A DNA stretch of 64,000 bases from Brenneria roseae subsp. roseae (GTDB lineage Bacteria; Pseudomonadota; Gammaproteobacteria; Enterobacterales; Enterobacteriaceae): NCBI RefSeq assembly GCF_003115845.1, contig NZ_KZ819034.1, forward strand, positions 62,001-126,000, read 5' to 3'. Position numbers and translations under genes: made by a program. Under the pieces are notes generated by a model. It saw only the letters and a list, made by a program, of their open reading frames with translations. It searched no databases and was not told the DNA's origin. Shown in pieces: positions 14,827-25,536 of the stretch (its first letter is position 1; each line of letters starts with the position of its first letter).

Positions 14827-16416
14827 TTAATGCTCGCGTGTCTTATGGAACTCTACCTCAGGATAACGTTCGCGCGTCAGATTCAGGTTTACCAGCGTCG
14901 GCGCCACATAGGACAGATTATCGCCGCCGTCTAATGCCAGATGCTGTTCATTCTTGCGCTTGAACTCCTCCAACTTCTTCACATCGCGGCATTCGACCCA
15001 GCGAGCGGTGGAGACATTAACGGACTCGTAGATAGCTTCCACGTTATATTCCGTCTTCAATCGCGCGACAACGACATCAAACTGCAACACACCAACGGCG
15101 CCCACGATCAGGTCATTATTGGTCAGCGGACGGAAAACCTGAACCGCGCCTTCTTCAGAAAGCTGCACCAGCCCTTTCAGCAATTGTTTCTGTTTCAACG
15201 GATCGCGCAGGCGGATACGGCGGAACATTTCAGGCGCAAAGTTCGGAATACCGGTGAATTTCATGTCTTCACCCTGAGTAAACGTATCCCCGATTTGGAT
15301 CGTGCCGTGGTTGTGCAAGCCAATAATGTCGCCGGGCCAGGCTTCCTCGACGTGAGAGCGATCGCCCGCCATAAAGGTCAACGCATCGGAAATCACCACA
15401 TCCTTGCCGGTACGCACCTGACGCAGCTTCATCCCTTTCTCATACTTGCCGGAAACCACGCGCATAAACGCCACGCGGTCACGGTGCTTCGGATCCATGT
15501 TGGCCTGAATTTTAAAGACGAAACCGGTGAATTTCTCTTCGGCCGCAACCACTTCACGCGTATCGGTTTTACGCGGCATTGGCGCTGGCGCCCAGGCAAC
15601 CAGCCCATCCAGCATATGATCAACACCGAAATTACCCAGCGCCGTACCAAAGAATACCGGCGTCAGGTCGCCAGACAGAAACGCCTCCAGTTCAAACTCG
15701 TGAGATGCACCTTTCACCAGCTCAAGTTCTTCGCGCAGCTGCATTGCCAGCTCTTCACCGACGGCAACGTCCAGCTCCGGGTTATCCAAGCCTTTAACGA
15801 TACGAACTTCCTGAATCGTGTGTCCTTTACCACTCTGATAAAGGTAGGTTTCATCTTTATAAAGGTGATAAACCCCTTTGAACAGCTTACCGCAGCCAAT
15901 CGGCCAGGTGATGGGCGCACAGGCAATCTTCAGTTCGCCTTCCACCTCATCCAGCACTTCCATCGGATCGCGGATATCACGGTCCAGTTTGTTCATGAAC
16001 GTCAGGATCGGCGTATCGCGCAGACGCGTCACTTCCATCAGTTTACGCGTCCGGTCTTCAACCCCTTTGGCCGCATCAATAACCATCAAACAGCAGTCCA
16101 CCGCCGTCAACGTGCGGTAGGTATCTTCAGAGAAATCTTCGTGTCCCGGGGTATCCAGCAGGTTAACCAGACATTCGTGATAGGGGAACTGCATCACCGA
16201 GGTGGTAATAGAGATACCACGCTGCTTCTCCATCTCCATCCAGTCGGATTTTGCATGTTGACTTGAACCACGCCCTTTTACCGTACCAGCCGTCTGGATT
16301 GCCTGTCCGAACAGCAATACCTTTTCCGTAATGGTCGTTTTACCGGCATCGGGGTGGGATATGATGGCGAACGTTCTTCTTTTCGAGACTTCGCGGGCGT
16401 ATTCACTTGGAGACAT
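14827..16416 (-). CDS. prfC: Peptide chain release factor 3 (RF3)
   Basis: A 529-residue GTPase that recycles RF1 and RF2 from the ribosome after termination. The G motifs are intact: S-H-P-D-A-G-K-T-T (G1), D-T-P-G-H-E-D-F (G3) and N-K-L-D-R (G4). The protein is near-identical in length and sequence to E. coli RF3 through to the T-R-E-H end. The start at 16416 gives exactly the E. coli length; a Met nine codons upstream is not needed. It stands alone with its own promoter region. Confidence 0.97.
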   Translation of the reverse strand: MSPSEYAREVSKRRTFAIISHPDAGKTTITEKVLLFGQAIQTAGTVKGRGSSQHAKSDWMEMEKQRGISITTSVMQFPYHECLVNLLDTPGHEDFSEDTYRTLTAVDCCLMVIDAAKGVEDRTRKLMEVTRLRDTPILTFMNKLDRDIRDPMEVLDEVEGELKIACAPITWPIGCGKLFKGVYHLYKDETYLYQSGKGHTIQEVRIVKGLDNPELDVAVGEELAMQLREELELVKGASHEFELEAFLSGDLTPVFFGTALGNFGVDHMLDGLVAWAPAPMPRKTDTREVVAAEEKFTGFVFKIQANMDPKHRDRVAFMRVVSGKYEKGMKLRQVRTGKDVVISDALTFMAGDRSHVEEAWPGDIIGLHNHGTIQIGDTFTQGEDMKFTGIPNFAPEMFRRIRLRDPLKQKQLLKGLVQLSEEGAVQVFRPLTNNDLIVGAVGVLQFDVVVARLKTEYNVEAIYESVNVSTARWVECRDVKKLEEFKRKNEQHLALDGGDNLSYVAPTLVNLNLTRERYPEVEFHKTREH

Positions 16417-16641
16417 GATTTTCAGGTTTCTTCTGTTAGCCACCCGGCGTCAGCATCAAGTCAAAAACACACCGATGTCAGCGTCAGGCAAAGCGGAAAT
16501 AAATCGTAAGCCGGGCATTTTCCCTGATTTAACGTTTATACACAATCGGTGACTGAAATCGGTAGCCAACCACCAGCAATATTCCTATGCTGAAGACGTC
16601 TACATCCATCCACCCGATGTCTGTTTCAGTAGAGAAATCAT

Positions 16642-17415
16642 ATGAATGATTGGAATCCCTCGCTCTACCTACGTTTTGAAAGTGAAAGAACCCGCCCGGC
16701 GCTCGAACTGGTTTCCCGTATTGTTCATCCCGATGCGGTTTATATCAGCGATCTGGGTTGCGGACCGGGAAACAGTACGGAACTGCTTCATCATGCCTGG
16801 CCTCGGGCGCAGGTTACTGGCATCGATACCTCGGACGCCATGCTGACGCAGGCTCGCTCACGTTTACCCAGCTGTCATTTTCAACAGGCTGACATCATGA
16901 CCTGGCAATCACCCCGGCCCCAGGACATCATTTACGCCAATGCGTCGCTACAGTGGGTGCTGGATCATGACCGGCTGATGCCGCATCTGATACAACAGCT
17001 CGCGCCAAACGGTGTGCTGGCCATTCAGATGCCAGATAATCTTGAACAGCCAAGCCATCGACTGATGCGGGAGGTTGCAAGCCAGAATACATGGCGCGAT
17101 AAACTGGGTGACGGCGACCAGATCCGGCAGCGATTACTGACCGCCGAACAATATTATGACCTGCTGGCAACCCAAGGTTGTGACGTTGATATCTGGCGTA
17201 CCACATACTATCATGTGATGCCTAATGCCCAGGCCATTGTCGACTGGCTGCGAGCCACCGGACTCCGCCCTTTTCTACAGCCATTGAACGATCGGGAACA
17301 ACAGGCATTTTTACAGGATTATCTGGCGGCACTGGAAAAAGTCTACCTGACGCGCCACGACGGGCAGTGTCTGTTGGCCTTCCCACGATTGTTTATGGTT
17401 GCCCGCAAGCGATAA
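16642..17415 (+). CDS. tam: Trans-aconitate 2-methyltransferase
   Basis: A 257-residue SAM-dependent methyltransferase that esterifies trans-aconitate, an inhibitor of the TCA cycle enzyme aconitase. Family markers are W-N-P-S-L-Y-L-R-F at the start, the SAM-binding [13 protein letters not shown], the acid in G-I-D-T-S, and N-A-S-L-Q-W. E. coli Tam is 252 residues, so the size is normal. A hairpin with a T-run at about 17464-17502 lies within the end of the convergent smp gene and may terminate this transcript. Confidence 0.92.
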   Translation: MNDWNPSLYLRFESERTRPALELVSRIVHPDAVYISDLGCGPGNSTELLHHAWPRAQVTGIDTSDAMLTQARSRLPSCHFQQADIMTWQSPRPQDIIYANASLQWVLDHDRLMPHLIQQLAPNGVLAIQMPDNLEQPSHRLMREVASQNTWRDKLGDGDQIRQRLLTAEQYYDLLATQGCDVDIWRTTYYHVMPNAQAIVDWLRATGLRPFLQPLNDREQQAFLQDYLAALEKVYLTRHDGQCLLAFPRLFMVARKR

Positions 17416-17473
17416 TCGCATCCTGAGGCGCAGCCACTCGTCACGGCAGCGCTATGGTTTAAAGCCGGAAGAG

Positions 17474-18172
17474 TCAGCCTTTTTTCTCTTCTCCGGTTTT
17501 TTGCTCATCCGCATCATCCGCAGACGCGTTTTCGTTCCCTGCACCGTCATCTTCTTCTTTAACCGGCGTACTGGCCGTAAGTAAATAAGGCGACTGCTGC
17601 CAACGGGTGCGACGGTTCTGCAACAGCGTTCGGGTCAAAATGATGCCGATCGCCAGCGACAGCAATATCATTAAGCGCAGAATATTCGTGGTGTTATCCA
17701 CCTGTTTGGCCTCTGTCGCCAAAACGTGCGTATCAAGGGTAACGCGCAGGAACCCTATCGGCCCATCTTTTCCCTCGATGGGCTGCACCAGTTGATGATT
17801 GAAATAACTGCCGACCCGATTGCCGTCCAGCGCCAGCCGATCCCGCAGTTGAACCAGCTCTCCCGCTTTGGCGACCAGCGAACCATCCTGCTGATAAATA
17901 CCGGCATCCAGAATCCGGCTGTGTTCAGTAAGCTGCTGAAGTATATTGTTAATCTTCTGGTTGTTATCATCCGTACTATCCATTAGCGGTGCGATGCTGT
18001 AAGCCACCTGCCTGGTCAAAGTACGCGCCAAATCCTCAACCTGTTCCGAACGGGCCATTTGGTGGCTCAAACTGAAATAGGAAGCGCCCTGCATCAGTAT
18101 CACCAGCAGAGCTAAGCAAATCAGCACAATGGCTGTGCGATGTAGGCGGAATTTTACCCGAGCCCGAACCAT
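17474..18172 (-). CDS. smp: Membrane protein Smp (YtjB)
   Basis: A 232-residue inner-membrane protein with two transmembrane helices (about 13-32 and 163-181) enclosing a periplasmic domain, and a cytoplasmic acidic tail. It matches E. coli Smp/YtjB over most of its length, including F-R-L-H-R-T-A-I-V-L and D-N-T-T-N-I-L-R-L. The role is unclear; it is SerB-adjacent in most enterobacteria and divergent from it, as here. The tail is longer and more acidic than in E. coli. Start 18172 is chosen for the match; an upstream extension to 18307 has no homology. Confidence 0.9.
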   Translation of the reverse strand: MVRARVKFRLHRTAIVLICLALLVILMQGASYFSLSHQMARSEQVEDLARTLTRQVAYSIAPLMDSTDDNNQKINNILQQLTEHSRILDAGIYQQDGSLVAKAGELVQLRDRLALDGNRVGSYFNHQLVQPIEGKDGPIGFLRVTLDTHVLATEAKQVDNTTNILRLMILLSLAIGIILTRTLLQNRRTRWQQSPYLLTASTPVKEEDDGAGNENASADDADEQKTGEEKKG

Positions 18173-18346
18173 GATAATCCTTACGCGATTTGGATACTTT
18201 ATGTTGCCAGAAGCGCCGACGATAGGATAGCTTGTTGCCCTGTTTTCCGATGGATATGTTTGTGGTCGCGCCCCTGAATCAGGAAGCGCTCCCGGATAGC
18301 TGCCCATCCAATGCCACGTAATTACCGCCAGTAGAGGATTTGCCCC

Positions 18347-19324
18347 ATGTCGAATAGTCTGACCTATCGTGATCTCCCGAATGAGATTAACTGTTGGCCG
18401 GGACTGCCGCTATCACTGAGCGGTGATGAAGTGATGCCGCTCGATTATCGCGCCGGGGACACCGGCTGGCTGCTATACAGCGACGTACTCGACAAGAATT
18501 TGATTTCCCGCTATCAACGCAAACTGGGCGCGGCGATGGTCATTGTCAGCGCCTGGATCGTGGGAGATTATCAGGTGGTCCGCCTGGCGGGGTCGCTGAC
18601 GGCGAGAGCCACCAAACTGGCGCACGAACTAGGCATGGACGTATCGCCGATGCGCAACGCCCCCACCCTGCGCGCTCCCGGCCTGCTGGTGATGGATATG
18701 GATTCCACCGCAATTCAGATTGAATGTATTGACGAAATCGCCAAACTGGCGGGAACGGGCGAATTGGTTGCCGAAGTCACCGAACGGGCGATGCGCGGGG
18801 AGCTGGATTTCTCTGCCAGTCTGCGTCAGCGCGTGGGAACCTTAAAAGGCGCCGATGCCAATATTCTGTGCGAAGTACGTAAAAACCTGCCGCTGATGCC
18901 GGGACTGACCAACATGGTCAGCCAACTTCAGGAAGCAGGCTGGCATGTGGCCATTGCTTCAGGCGGGTTTACCTATTTCGCCGATTATCTGCGTGAAGAG
19001 CTGGGTCTGGTTGCCGCCGTCGCCAATGAAATGGGGATGAAAGATGGTAAACTGACCGGTGAAGTCATCGGCCCGATTATCGATGCGAAATACAAAGCCA
19101 ACACGCTGCGTGAGCTGGCGGAAAAACTGGAGATCCCCCCGCAGCAGACGGTTGCCATCGGTGATGGCGCCAACGATCTGCTGATGATCAAGGCTTCCGG
19201 TCTGGGCATTGCCTATCACGCCAAACCCAAAGTCAACGACCAGTCCGCGGTGACGATCCGGAATGCTGACCTGACTGGGGTACTCTGTATTCTCAGCGGC
19301 AGCATGAGACACGAAGAACGTTAA
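18347..19324 (+). CDS. serB: Phosphoserine phosphatase
   Basis: A 325-residue HAD-family phosphatase that makes serine from phosphoserine, the last step of the pathway. The catalytic D-M-D-S-T nucleophile motif is followed by the cap domain, A-S-G-G-F and G-D-G-A-N-D with the magnesium ligands. The N-terminal ACT-like region is normal. It is followed 18 bases later by radA, so the genes form an operon, as in E. coli (serB-radA-nadR). Confidence 0.96.
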   Translation: MSNSLTYRDLPNEINCWPGLPLSLSGDEVMPLDYRAGDTGWLLYSDVLDKNLISRYQRKLGAAMVIVSAWIVGDYQVVRLAGSLTARATKLAHELGMDVSPMRNAPTLRAPGLLVMDMDSTAIQIECIDEIAKLAGTGELVAEVTERAMRGELDFSASLRQRVGTLKGADANILCEVRKNLPLMPGLTNMVSQLQEAGWHVAIASGGFTYFADYLREELGLVAAVANEMGMKDGKLTGEVIGPIIDAKYKANTLRELAEKLEIPPQQTVAIGDGANDLLMIKASGLGIAYHAKPKVNDQSAVTIRNADLTGVLCILSGSMRHEER

Positions 19325-19342
19325 TCCGATTAGAGGTAACCT

Positions 19343-20728
19343 GTGGCAAAAGCCGTCAAACGCGCCTTTGTATGTAATGAATGTGGGGCAGACTATCCAC
19401 GCTGGCAGGGGCAGTGCAGCGCCTGTCACGCCTGGAATACCATTACCGAAGTCCGTCTGGCCGCGGTTGCCTCCTCTTCACGATCCGATCGCCTGACCGG
19501 CTATGCCGGTGAAAGCGCCGGCGTCAGCCGGGTACAAAAACTCTCGGAGATCAGCCTTGAGGCCCTGCCCCGTTTTTCTACCGGCTTTCAGGAATTTGAC
19601 CGGGTGCTGGGCGGCGGCGTCGTGCCAGGCAGCGCGATTCTGATCGGCGGTAATCCGGGGGCAGGTAAAAGCACCCTGCTATTGCAAACGCTGTGTAAAC
19701 TGTCCGAACAGATGAAAACCCTGTACGTCACCGGGGAAGAATCGTTGCAGCAGGTGGCGATGCGGGCCCATCGCCTCGGGTTGCCCGCCCATAACCTGAA
19801 TATGCTGTCCGAAACCAGCATCGAACAGATTTGCCTGATTGCCGAACAGGAACAGCCAAAGTTAATGGTGATTGACTCTATTCAGGTCATGCATCTGGCC
19901 GATATTCAATCCTCCCCCGGCAGTGTCGCGCAGGTCCGTGAAACCGCCGCCTACCTGACCCGCTTTGCCAAAACCCGTGGCGTTGCCATCATCATGGTCG
20001 GTCACGTCACCAAAGACGGCTCGCTGGCGGGGCCAAAAGTGCTGGAACACTGTATCGATTGTTCGGTACTGCTGGACGGTGACGCCGATTCACGTTTTCG
20101 TACTCTGCGCAGCCATAAAAACCGCTTCGGCGCCGTCAATGAACTGGGCGTCTTCGCCATGACCGAACAGGGTCTGCGTGAAATCAGCAATCCTTCGGCC
20201 ATTTTCCTCAGCCGCGGCGACGAAATCACCTCCGGCAGTTCAGTCATGGTGGTCTGGGAAGGCACCCGTCCACTGCTGGTGGAAATTCAGGCGCTGGTGG
20301 ATCAGTCAATGATGGCGAACCCTCGGCGGGTCGCCGTGGGGCTGGAACAGAACCGTCTGGCGATCCTGCTGGCCGTTCTGCATCGTCATGGCGGTTTGCA
20401 GATGTCGGATCAGGATGTGTTCGTCAACGTCGTAGGCGGTGTCAAAGTAACGGAAACCAGCGCCGATCTGGCGCTCCTGCTGTCACTGGTCTCCAGCCTG
20501 CGCGATCGTCCATTGCCGCAGGATCTGGTGGTGTTTGGCGAGGTCGGGCTGGCGGGTGAAATCCGTCCGGTACCCAGCGGTCAGGAACGCATTGCGGAAG
20601 CCGCCAAGCACGGTTTCAAGCGTGCGATTGTCCCCCACGCCAATATGCCGAAGAAGCCCCTATCCAACATGCAGGTTTTCGGCGTCAAGAAGCTGGCCGA
20701 CGCACTGGATATTCTCAACGACCTGTAA
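19343..20728 (+). CDS. radA: DNA repair protein RadA
   Basis: A 461-residue RecA-like ATPase that extends heteroduplex during recombinational repair. Features in order: the C4 zinc finger (C-N-E-C then C-S-A-C) at 11-31, Walker A G-G-N-P-G-A-G-K-S, the K-N-R-F-G motif that distinguishes RadA from RecA, and a C-terminal Lon-like domain. Same length as other enterobacterial RadA proteins (about 460). Ribosome binding site GAGG precedes the GTG-encoded start at 19343. Confidence 0.95.
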   Translation: MAKAVKRAFVCNECGADYPRWQGQCSACHAWNTITEVRLAAVASSSRSDRLTGYAGESAGVSRVQKLSEISLEALPRFSTGFQEFDRVLGGGVVPGSAILIGGNPGAGKSTLLLQTLCKLSEQMKTLYVTGEESLQQVAMRAHRLGLPAHNLNMLSETSIEQICLIAEQEQPKLMVIDSIQVMHLADIQSSPGSVAQVRETAAYLTRFAKTRGVAIIMVGHVTKDGSLAGPKVLEHCIDCSVLLDGDADSRFRTLRSHKNRFGAVNELGVFAMTEQGLREISNPSAIFLSRGDEITSGSSVMVVWEGTRPLLVEIQALVDQSMMANPRRVAVGLEQNRLAILLAVLHRHGGLQMSDQDVFVNVVGGVKVTETSADLALLLSLVSSLRDRPLPQDLVVFGEVGLAGEIRPVPSGQERIAEAAKHGFKRAIVPHANMPKKPLSNMQVFGVKKLADALDILNDL

Positions 20729-20821
20729 AAAATCGCCAGGAGCGATTTTCAACGTCGCACAGCGACGGCCCATCATAAAAAATGACAGAGACAGCGATTC
20801 ATCCGGCACGCTGTGTTATCT

Positions 20822-20839
20822 TGTTTAGTACACTAAACA
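20822..20839. promoter_or_regulatory. NadR box upstream of nadR
   Basis: TGTTTA-GTACAC-TAAACA is a perfect match to the NadR operator (TGTTTA-N6-TAAACA). It is 13 bases before the nadR start and touches its ribosome binding site AGGAG. This suggests that NadR represses its own gene when NAD is plentiful. Confidence 0.8.
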
Positions 20840-20852
20840 GGAGTGTCGGACT

Positions 20853-22109
20853 ATGTCGCCATTTGAGTATTTAAAATCCGCCATCCGGCAAAAGGGATGT
20901 ACCTTACAGCAGGTCGCCGATGCGACGGATATGACCAAGGGCTATCTCAGCCAGTTGCTCAATGCCAAGATCAAAAGCCCCAGCGCCCAGAAACTGGAAG
21001 CGCTGCACCGCTTTCTCGGTCTGGAATTCCCCCGGCATGAAAAAAAGATTGGCGTCGTCTTCGGCAAATTTTATCCCCTGCATACCGGCCATATCTATCT
21101 GATCCAGCGAGCGTGCAGCCAGGTGGATGAGCTGCATGTCATTCTGGGTTATGACGAACCGCGTGACCGTCTGCTGTTTGAAAACAGCTCCATGTCACAG
21201 CAGCCGACCGTCAGCGATCGCCTGCGCTGGCTGTTGCAAACCTTTAAATATCAGAAAAATATTCGCATCCATGCGTTTAATGAACAAGGGATGGAGCCGT
21301 ATCCGCACGGCTGGGACGTATGGAGCAAAGGCATTCAGACCTTTATGCAGGGAAAAAACATTGAGCCTAATTTCGTCTATACCAGTGAAGAACAGGATGC
21401 GCCGCAATATCGTAAACATCTGGGTATAGAAACGATCCTGATCGATCCGCAGCGCTCATTCATGAGCATCAGCGGCTCGCAAATCCGCCACGATCCTTTC
21501 CGCTACTGGGAGTATATTCCTACGGAAGTCAAACCGTTCTTTGTGCGCACGGTGGCGATTCTGGGCGGGGAATCCAGCGGGAAATCCACGCTGGTGAACA
21601 AGCTGGCCAATATCTTTAACACCACCAGCGCCTGGGAATATGGCCGTGATTACGTGTTCTCCCACCTAGGCGGCGACGAAATGGCGCTGCAATATTCCGA
21701 CTACGATAAAATCGCGCTGGGTCAGGCGCAATATATCGATTTTGCCGTTAAGTACGCCAACAAAGTGGCTTTTATCGATACCGATTTCGTCACCACACAG
21801 GCATTCTGCAAAAAGTATGAGGGACGTGAACACCCGTTTGTTCAGGCGCTGGTGGACGAATATCGCTTCGATCTGGTCATCCTGCTGGAAAACAATACGC
21901 CCTGGGTTGCCGATGGACTACGCAGTCTGGGCAGTTCGTCGGCGCGTCAGGAATTCCAGAACCTGCTGAAAACCATGCTGGCAGAGAACAATATTCAGTA
22001 TGTGCACGTTAAAGAATCAGACTATGACACGCGTTTTCTGCGTTGTGTGGAGCTGGTGCAGCAAATGCTGGGGAACGATCTCACCACTGCCAGCGGCGGG
22101 AAGGGGTAA
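20853..22109 (+). CDS. nadR: Trifunctional NAD regulator NadR
   Basis: A 418-residue protein with three parts: an N-terminal helix-turn-helix (T-L-Q-Q-V-A-D-A-T-D-M) that represses NAD genes, a nicotinamide mononucleotide adenylyltransferase domain (G-K-F-Y-P-L-H-T-G-H nucleotide-binding motif), and a ribosylnicotinamide kinase domain with Walker A G-G-E-S-S-G-K-S-T. All signatures are intact. It follows radA after a 124-base gap that carries a NadR box. The end overlaps the convergent ygfA gene by 29 bases. Confidence 0.95.
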   Translation: MSPFEYLKSAIRQKGCTLQQVADATDMTKGYLSQLLNAKIKSPSAQKLEALHRFLGLEFPRHEKKIGVVFGKFYPLHTGHIYLIQRACSQVDELHVILGYDEPRDRLLFENSSMSQQPTVSDRLRWLLQTFKYQKNIRIHAFNEQGMEPYPHGWDVWSKGIQTFMQGKNIEPNFVYTSEEQDAPQYRKHLGIETILIDPQRSFMSISGSQIRHDPFRYWEYIPTEVKPFFVRTVAILGGESSGKSTLVNKLANIFNTTSAWEYGRDYVFSHLGGDEMALQYSDYDKIALGQAQYIDFAVKYANKVAFIDTDFVTTQAFCKKYEGREHPFVQALVDEYRFDLVILLENNTPWVADGLRSLGSSSARQEFQNLLKTMLAENNIQYVHVKESDYDTRFLRCVELVQQMLGNDLTTASGGKG

Positions 22110-22695
22110 TAATTTCCGGCAGCGGGATATCCCAATGCTCGGTCGGCAAACGATCAACCTGCTGACAATCATGGGCCAGACCGATCGGATAAGGCCCCTG
22201 CTGCGACCAGTTCTGTAACGTGCGGTCATAAAAACCGCCGCCCATTCCCAGCCGCTGTCCCTGACTGTCAAACGCCACCAGCGGCGTCAGCAGCACATCC
22301 AACTGTGGCAGCGGCAATACCTGGCGGACATCCAGACGAGGTTGCAGAATTTTCAAACGATTCAAGACCAGCTCGGTATCCGGTGCATAGCGCAGGAACA
22401 GCAAATTCCCGGCGCTGAATGGGTGTAAGACCGGCAGATAAACCCGCTTCCCCTGTAGCCACAGCTGTTGAATCAGCGGCTGTGTATTCAGTTCACCATC
22501 GAAAGAAAGAAACGCCGCGATATTGTCCGCCTGCTGTACTTTGGGATGAAGACAAACCTGATCCACCGCCTGTTCAGCAAAGTGGGCCTGCTGTGCCGCG
22601 GTAAGCTGACGACGGCGCTGGCGCACATCCTGACGGATTTGCTGACGACGCAGGGCAGAAGAGAGTGGCGGTATGGATGATGGTGTAGGCTGCAT
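22081..22695 (-). CDS. ygfA: 5-formyltetrahydrofolate cyclo-ligase
   Basis: An enzyme of about 204 residues that converts 5-formyl-THF to 5,10-methenyl-THF using ATP. The C-terminal substrate/ATP motif R-L-G-M-G-G-G-F-Y-D-R is intact, with F-L-S-F-D-G-E-L-N-T-Q-P upstream. E. coli YgfA is about 182 residues and starts near the R-Q-R-R-R segment, so the N-terminus is uncertain; the Met at 22695 is one of several options. It lies directly downstream of 6S RNA, as in other enterobacteria, and is likely co-transcribed with it. Confidence 0.9.
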   Translation of the reverse strand: MQPTPSSIPPLSSALRRQQIRQDVRQRRRQLTAAQQAHFAEQAVDQVCLHPKVQQADNIAAFLSFDGELNTQPLIQQLWLQGKRVYLPVLHPFSAGNLLFLRYAPDTELVLNRLKILQPRLDVRQVLPLPQLDVLLTPLVAFDSQGQRLGMGGGFYDRTLQNWSQQGPYPIGLAHDCQQVDRLPTEHWDIPLPEIITPSRRWQW

Positions 22696-22740
22696 ACGGA
22701 AACGAAATGATGGCCGCAATGATTATACGTGAAAGAAAGG

Positions 22741-22923
22741 GAATCTCCGAGATGCCGCCGCAGGCTGTAACCCTTGAACCCTTGGTTCAAGGTGAACATA
22801 ATGTCGCAGTCTTAAGGCTTCTCGGGCGAACCGAGCATGCTCACCAACCACGGAGCATTACATTCTGTTGGTTTGAAATATCGGCTCAGGGGACTGACCC
22901 GCTGACAAACATCTCAGAGAAAT
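22741..22923 (-). ncRNA. ssrS: 6S RNA
   Basis: A 183-base RNA on the minus strand. The 5' end ATTTCTCTGAGATG pairs with the 3' end CATCTCGGAGATTC, closing the long hairpin. Conserved internal segments are CCCCTGAGCCGATATTTCA, GGTTGGTGAGCATGCTCGG and the CCTTGAACC / GGTTCAAGG stem. 6S RNA mimics an open promoter and binds sigma-70 RNA polymerase in stationary phase. It sits between zapA and ygfA, its canonical position. Confidence 0.96.
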
Positions 22924-22997
22924 TTTATCCGTTACTCAGTAAAGACCTTATCACGTCTTATCGCGTAAAAACACCTGACTTTTGTCAAAAATCGATG

Positions 22998-23327
22998 TTA
23001 TTCAAACTGTGGTCCCTGACGTTCCGTAATACGTCCCTGCTCCAACAGCGCCTGTTCGATGGTCTGTTGCAGCATACGGATACGCTGTTCCATGTTGGCC
23101 GCGTAATCACGGGTTTTACCCCGTTCCTGCGCCAGTTCATGACACACGTTAAGCGCAGCGATAAACACCAGTTGCTCGGTGTTTGTGACTCTAGTGCGAA
23201 CTTTAAGATCTTGCAACCGCTGGTTAAGATCTTCCGCAGCCTGATTCAACGCATCCTGTTGTTCTGGCGGACAATTGACTCTTAACGAACGGCCAAAAAT
23301 CTGAATATCTACGGGTTGTGCAGACAT
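22998..23327 (-). CDS. zapA: Cell division protein ZapA
   Basis: A 109-residue FtsZ-ring-stabilising protein. The N-terminal globular part ([14 protein letters not shown]) is followed by a long coiled coil that forms the tetramer. Length matches E. coli ZapA. The start at 23327 has a GGAAGG site upstream; a longer frame to 23441 has no family match. Divergent from ygfB. Confidence 0.95.
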   Translation of the reverse strand: MSAQPVDIQIFGRSLRVNCPPEQQDALNQAAEDLNQRLQDLKVRTRVTNTEQLVFIAALNVCHELAQERGKTRDYAANMEQRIRMLQQTIEQALLEQGRITERQGPQFE

Positions 23328-23515
23328 GCCACCTTCCTGCCTTGTTTCGTTTTCGCGCCCGCATGGAATAAATCCTGCGCTGCCTGACATCGGGCCAGTT
23401 AAAGCGGGCGTCACTATATATATCCCCAATATAAGATACAAGCCCTTTCTGGTATCCCCACCGGGCTTGGTGGTAGCATAACACGAACTAATCCTGCCAA
23501 CGATGACGAATCCAC

Positions 23516-24100
23516 ATGTCTATAGAGAATACGTTTCCAGGCTACGAAGCCCTTGACCAATTGCTCCACCAGCAGCAAATCGCCCTGACCGCCGCGGAAA
23601 TGCATGGCCTCATCAGCGGTATGCTGTGTGGCGGCAACCATGATGACAGTTGGCGAACGTTGGTTTTTGAACTGACGAACGAAGGGATGGCCTTTCCGCA
23701 AACGCTGTCTCAGCCGCTCCAGCATCTGTATCAGGTAACGCGTGAAACGCTCGAAGATGAAGGTTTCATGTTCCAGCTGTTCCTGCCTGACGAGAACAAC
23801 GAAGCGGTCACGGTATTCGACCGGGCCGATGCGCTGGCAGGCTGGGTAAACCACTTTCTGCTGGGATTGGGCGTGGTTCAACCCCGACTGAACAAAGCCG
23901 ATGGTGAGTTGAAAGAAGCGATTAATGATTTACGCAACATCGCTCAACTGGGCTATGACGAAGATGAAGATCAGGAAGAACTGGAACAATCACTTGAAGA
24001 AGTGATTGAATATGTTCGTGTATCGGCCATTTTGTGTCATAACGAATTTACCAGCCCACAGATTGTTGCGCCGGAGCAGAAAAAACCGACGCTGCATTAA
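23516..24100 (+). CDS. ygfB: YgfB family protein (UPF0149)
   Basis: A 194-residue all-helical protein of the YecA/YgfB family, conserved between zapA and pepP. Typical segments are [14 protein letters not shown] and F-L-L-G-L-G. The acidic stretch G-Y-D-E-D-E-D-Q-E near the end is characteristic. No enzymatic activity is known; the Pseudomonas homologue affects stress and antibiotic-resistance gene expression. It leads an apparent ygfB-pepP-ubiH-ubiI operon. Confidence 0.92.
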   Translation: MSIENTFPGYEALDQLLHQQQIALTAAEMHGLISGMLCGGNHDDSWRTLVFELTNEGMAFPQTLSQPLQHLYQVTRETLEDEGFMFQLFLPDENNEAVTVFDRADALAGWVNHFLLGLGVVQPRLNKADGELKEAINDLRNIAQLGYDEDEDQEELEQSLEEVIEYVRVSAILCHNEFTSPQIVAPEQKKPTLH

Positions 24101-24161
24101 TCCGCTGCAATACCGGAACCGGTAGCGCAGAGCTGTACGGAATATTTTTCAGGAGCAGGTG

Positions 24162-25481
24162 ATGAACCCACAAGAGTTCCTTCGTCGTCGTCAGACACTG
24201 CTGGAGAAAATGGCGCCGGCCAGTGCCGCAATCTTTTTTGCGGCGCCCGAGACGGCGCGCAATGCAGACAGTGATTATCCCTATCGTCAAAACAGCGATT
24301 TTTGGTATTTCACCGGGTTTAACGAACCGGAAGCAGCGCTGTTGTTGGTTAAAAGCGACGAAAAACATCACCATAGCGTGTTATTCAATCGCGTGCGCGA
24401 TCTGACGGCTGAAATCTGGTTTGGCCGTCGTCTGGGCCAGGAAGCCGCTCCCGCCAAACTGGGCGTCGACCGGGCGTTACCGTTTAATGAAATCAGCGCA
24501 CAGCTACACCTGCTGCTCAACGGTCTGGATGTGATTTATCACGCGCAGGGGCAATACGACTACGCCGACAAACTGCTGTTTTCCGCATTGGAAACGTTGC
24601 GCAGCGGCGCCCGCAAGGGCTTTACCGTCCCGCAGACAATCACCGACTGGCGTCCGTGGGTACATGAAATGCGGCTGTTCAAATCACAGGCGGAAATTGA
24701 CGTGATGCGCCGCGCGGGTGAAATCACCGCGCTGGCCCACACACGCGCCATGCAGCAATGCCGTCCCGGCATGTTTGAATACCAGCTTGAAGGCGAAATT
24801 CATCACGAATTTACTCATCATGGCGCACGCTACCCCTCTTACAACACCATTGTCGGCAGCGGCGATAACGCCTGCATCCTGCACTACACCGAAAACGAAT
24901 CTCAAATGCGCGACGGCGATTTGGTGCTGATCGACGCCGGATGCGAATACCGCAGCTATGCCGGGGATATTACCCGCACCTTCCCGGTCAATGGCAAGTT
25001 TACCGAACCGCAACGCGCGATTTACGACATTGTACTGCGCTCGCAACTCAAGGCGCTGGAGCTGTTCGCCCCCGGACGCAGCATCCGCGACGTCAATGAT
25101 GAAGTGGTGCGCATCATGGTGAGCGGGCTGGTTAAGCTGGGTATCCTGAAAGGCGAGGTCGATGTATTAATCGCCGAACAGGCGCACCGTCAGTTCTTTA
25201 TGCACGGGCTCAGCCACTGGCTGGGGCTGGACGTACACGATGTCGGTGATTACGGCTCCACCGATCGCGGCCGCCCGCTCGAACCCGGCATGGTGCTAAC
25301 GGTGGAACCCGGCCTGTATATCGCGCCGAATGCCAAAGTGCCTCAGCAATATCGGGGAATCGGGGTGCGTATTGAAGATGATATTCTGATCACCGAGACC
25401 GGCAACGAAAACCTGACGTCCGGCGTGGTGAAAGACGCCGACGACATTGAAGCGCTCATGGCACAAGGGCCTTCTGCATAG
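24162..25481 (+). CDS. pepP: Xaa-Pro aminopeptidase P
   Basis: A 439-residue metallopeptidase that removes N-terminal residues preceding proline. The pita-bread fold metal ligands are present: the aspartates in L-I-D-A-G-C and G-D-I-T-R, the histidine in H-G-L-S-H-W-L-G, and glutamates in V-E-P-G-L-Y and R-I-E-D-D. Two Mets open the frame (24159, 24162); the second agrees with E. coli PepP. Part of the operon with the ubiquinone hydroxylases. Confidence 0.95.
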   Translation: MNPQEFLRRRQTLLEKMAPASAAIFFAAPETARNADSDYPYRQNSDFWYFTGFNEPEAALLLVKSDEKHHHSVLFNRVRDLTAEIWFGRRLGQEAAPAKLGVDRALPFNEISAQLHLLLNGLDVIYHAQGQYDYADKLLFSALETLRSGARKGFTVPQTITDWRPWVHEMRLFKSQAEIDVMRRAGEITALAHTRAMQQCRPGMFEYQLEGEIHHEFTHHGARYPSYNTIVGSGDNACILHYTENESQMRDGDLVLIDAGCEYRSYAGDITRTFPVNGKFTEPQRAIYDIVLRSQLKALELFAPGRSIRDVNDEVVRIMVSGLVKLGILKGEVDVLIAEQAHRQFFMHGLSHWLGLDVHDVGDYGSTDRGRPLEPGMVLTVEPGLYIAPNAKVPQQYRGIGVRIEDDILITETGNENLTSGVVKDADDIEALMAQGPSA

Positions 25482-25536
25482 CAGTCGCCAGAAATACGAG
25501 CCTACCCCAACAGGCTCTGAGCATCGGGATAAAAAC

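Noticed and set aside
14941..16266. A 441-codon open frame on the plus strand
   Set aside because: It is the antisense of prfC, which is certain; the frame is a by-product of codon use and its product has no family features.
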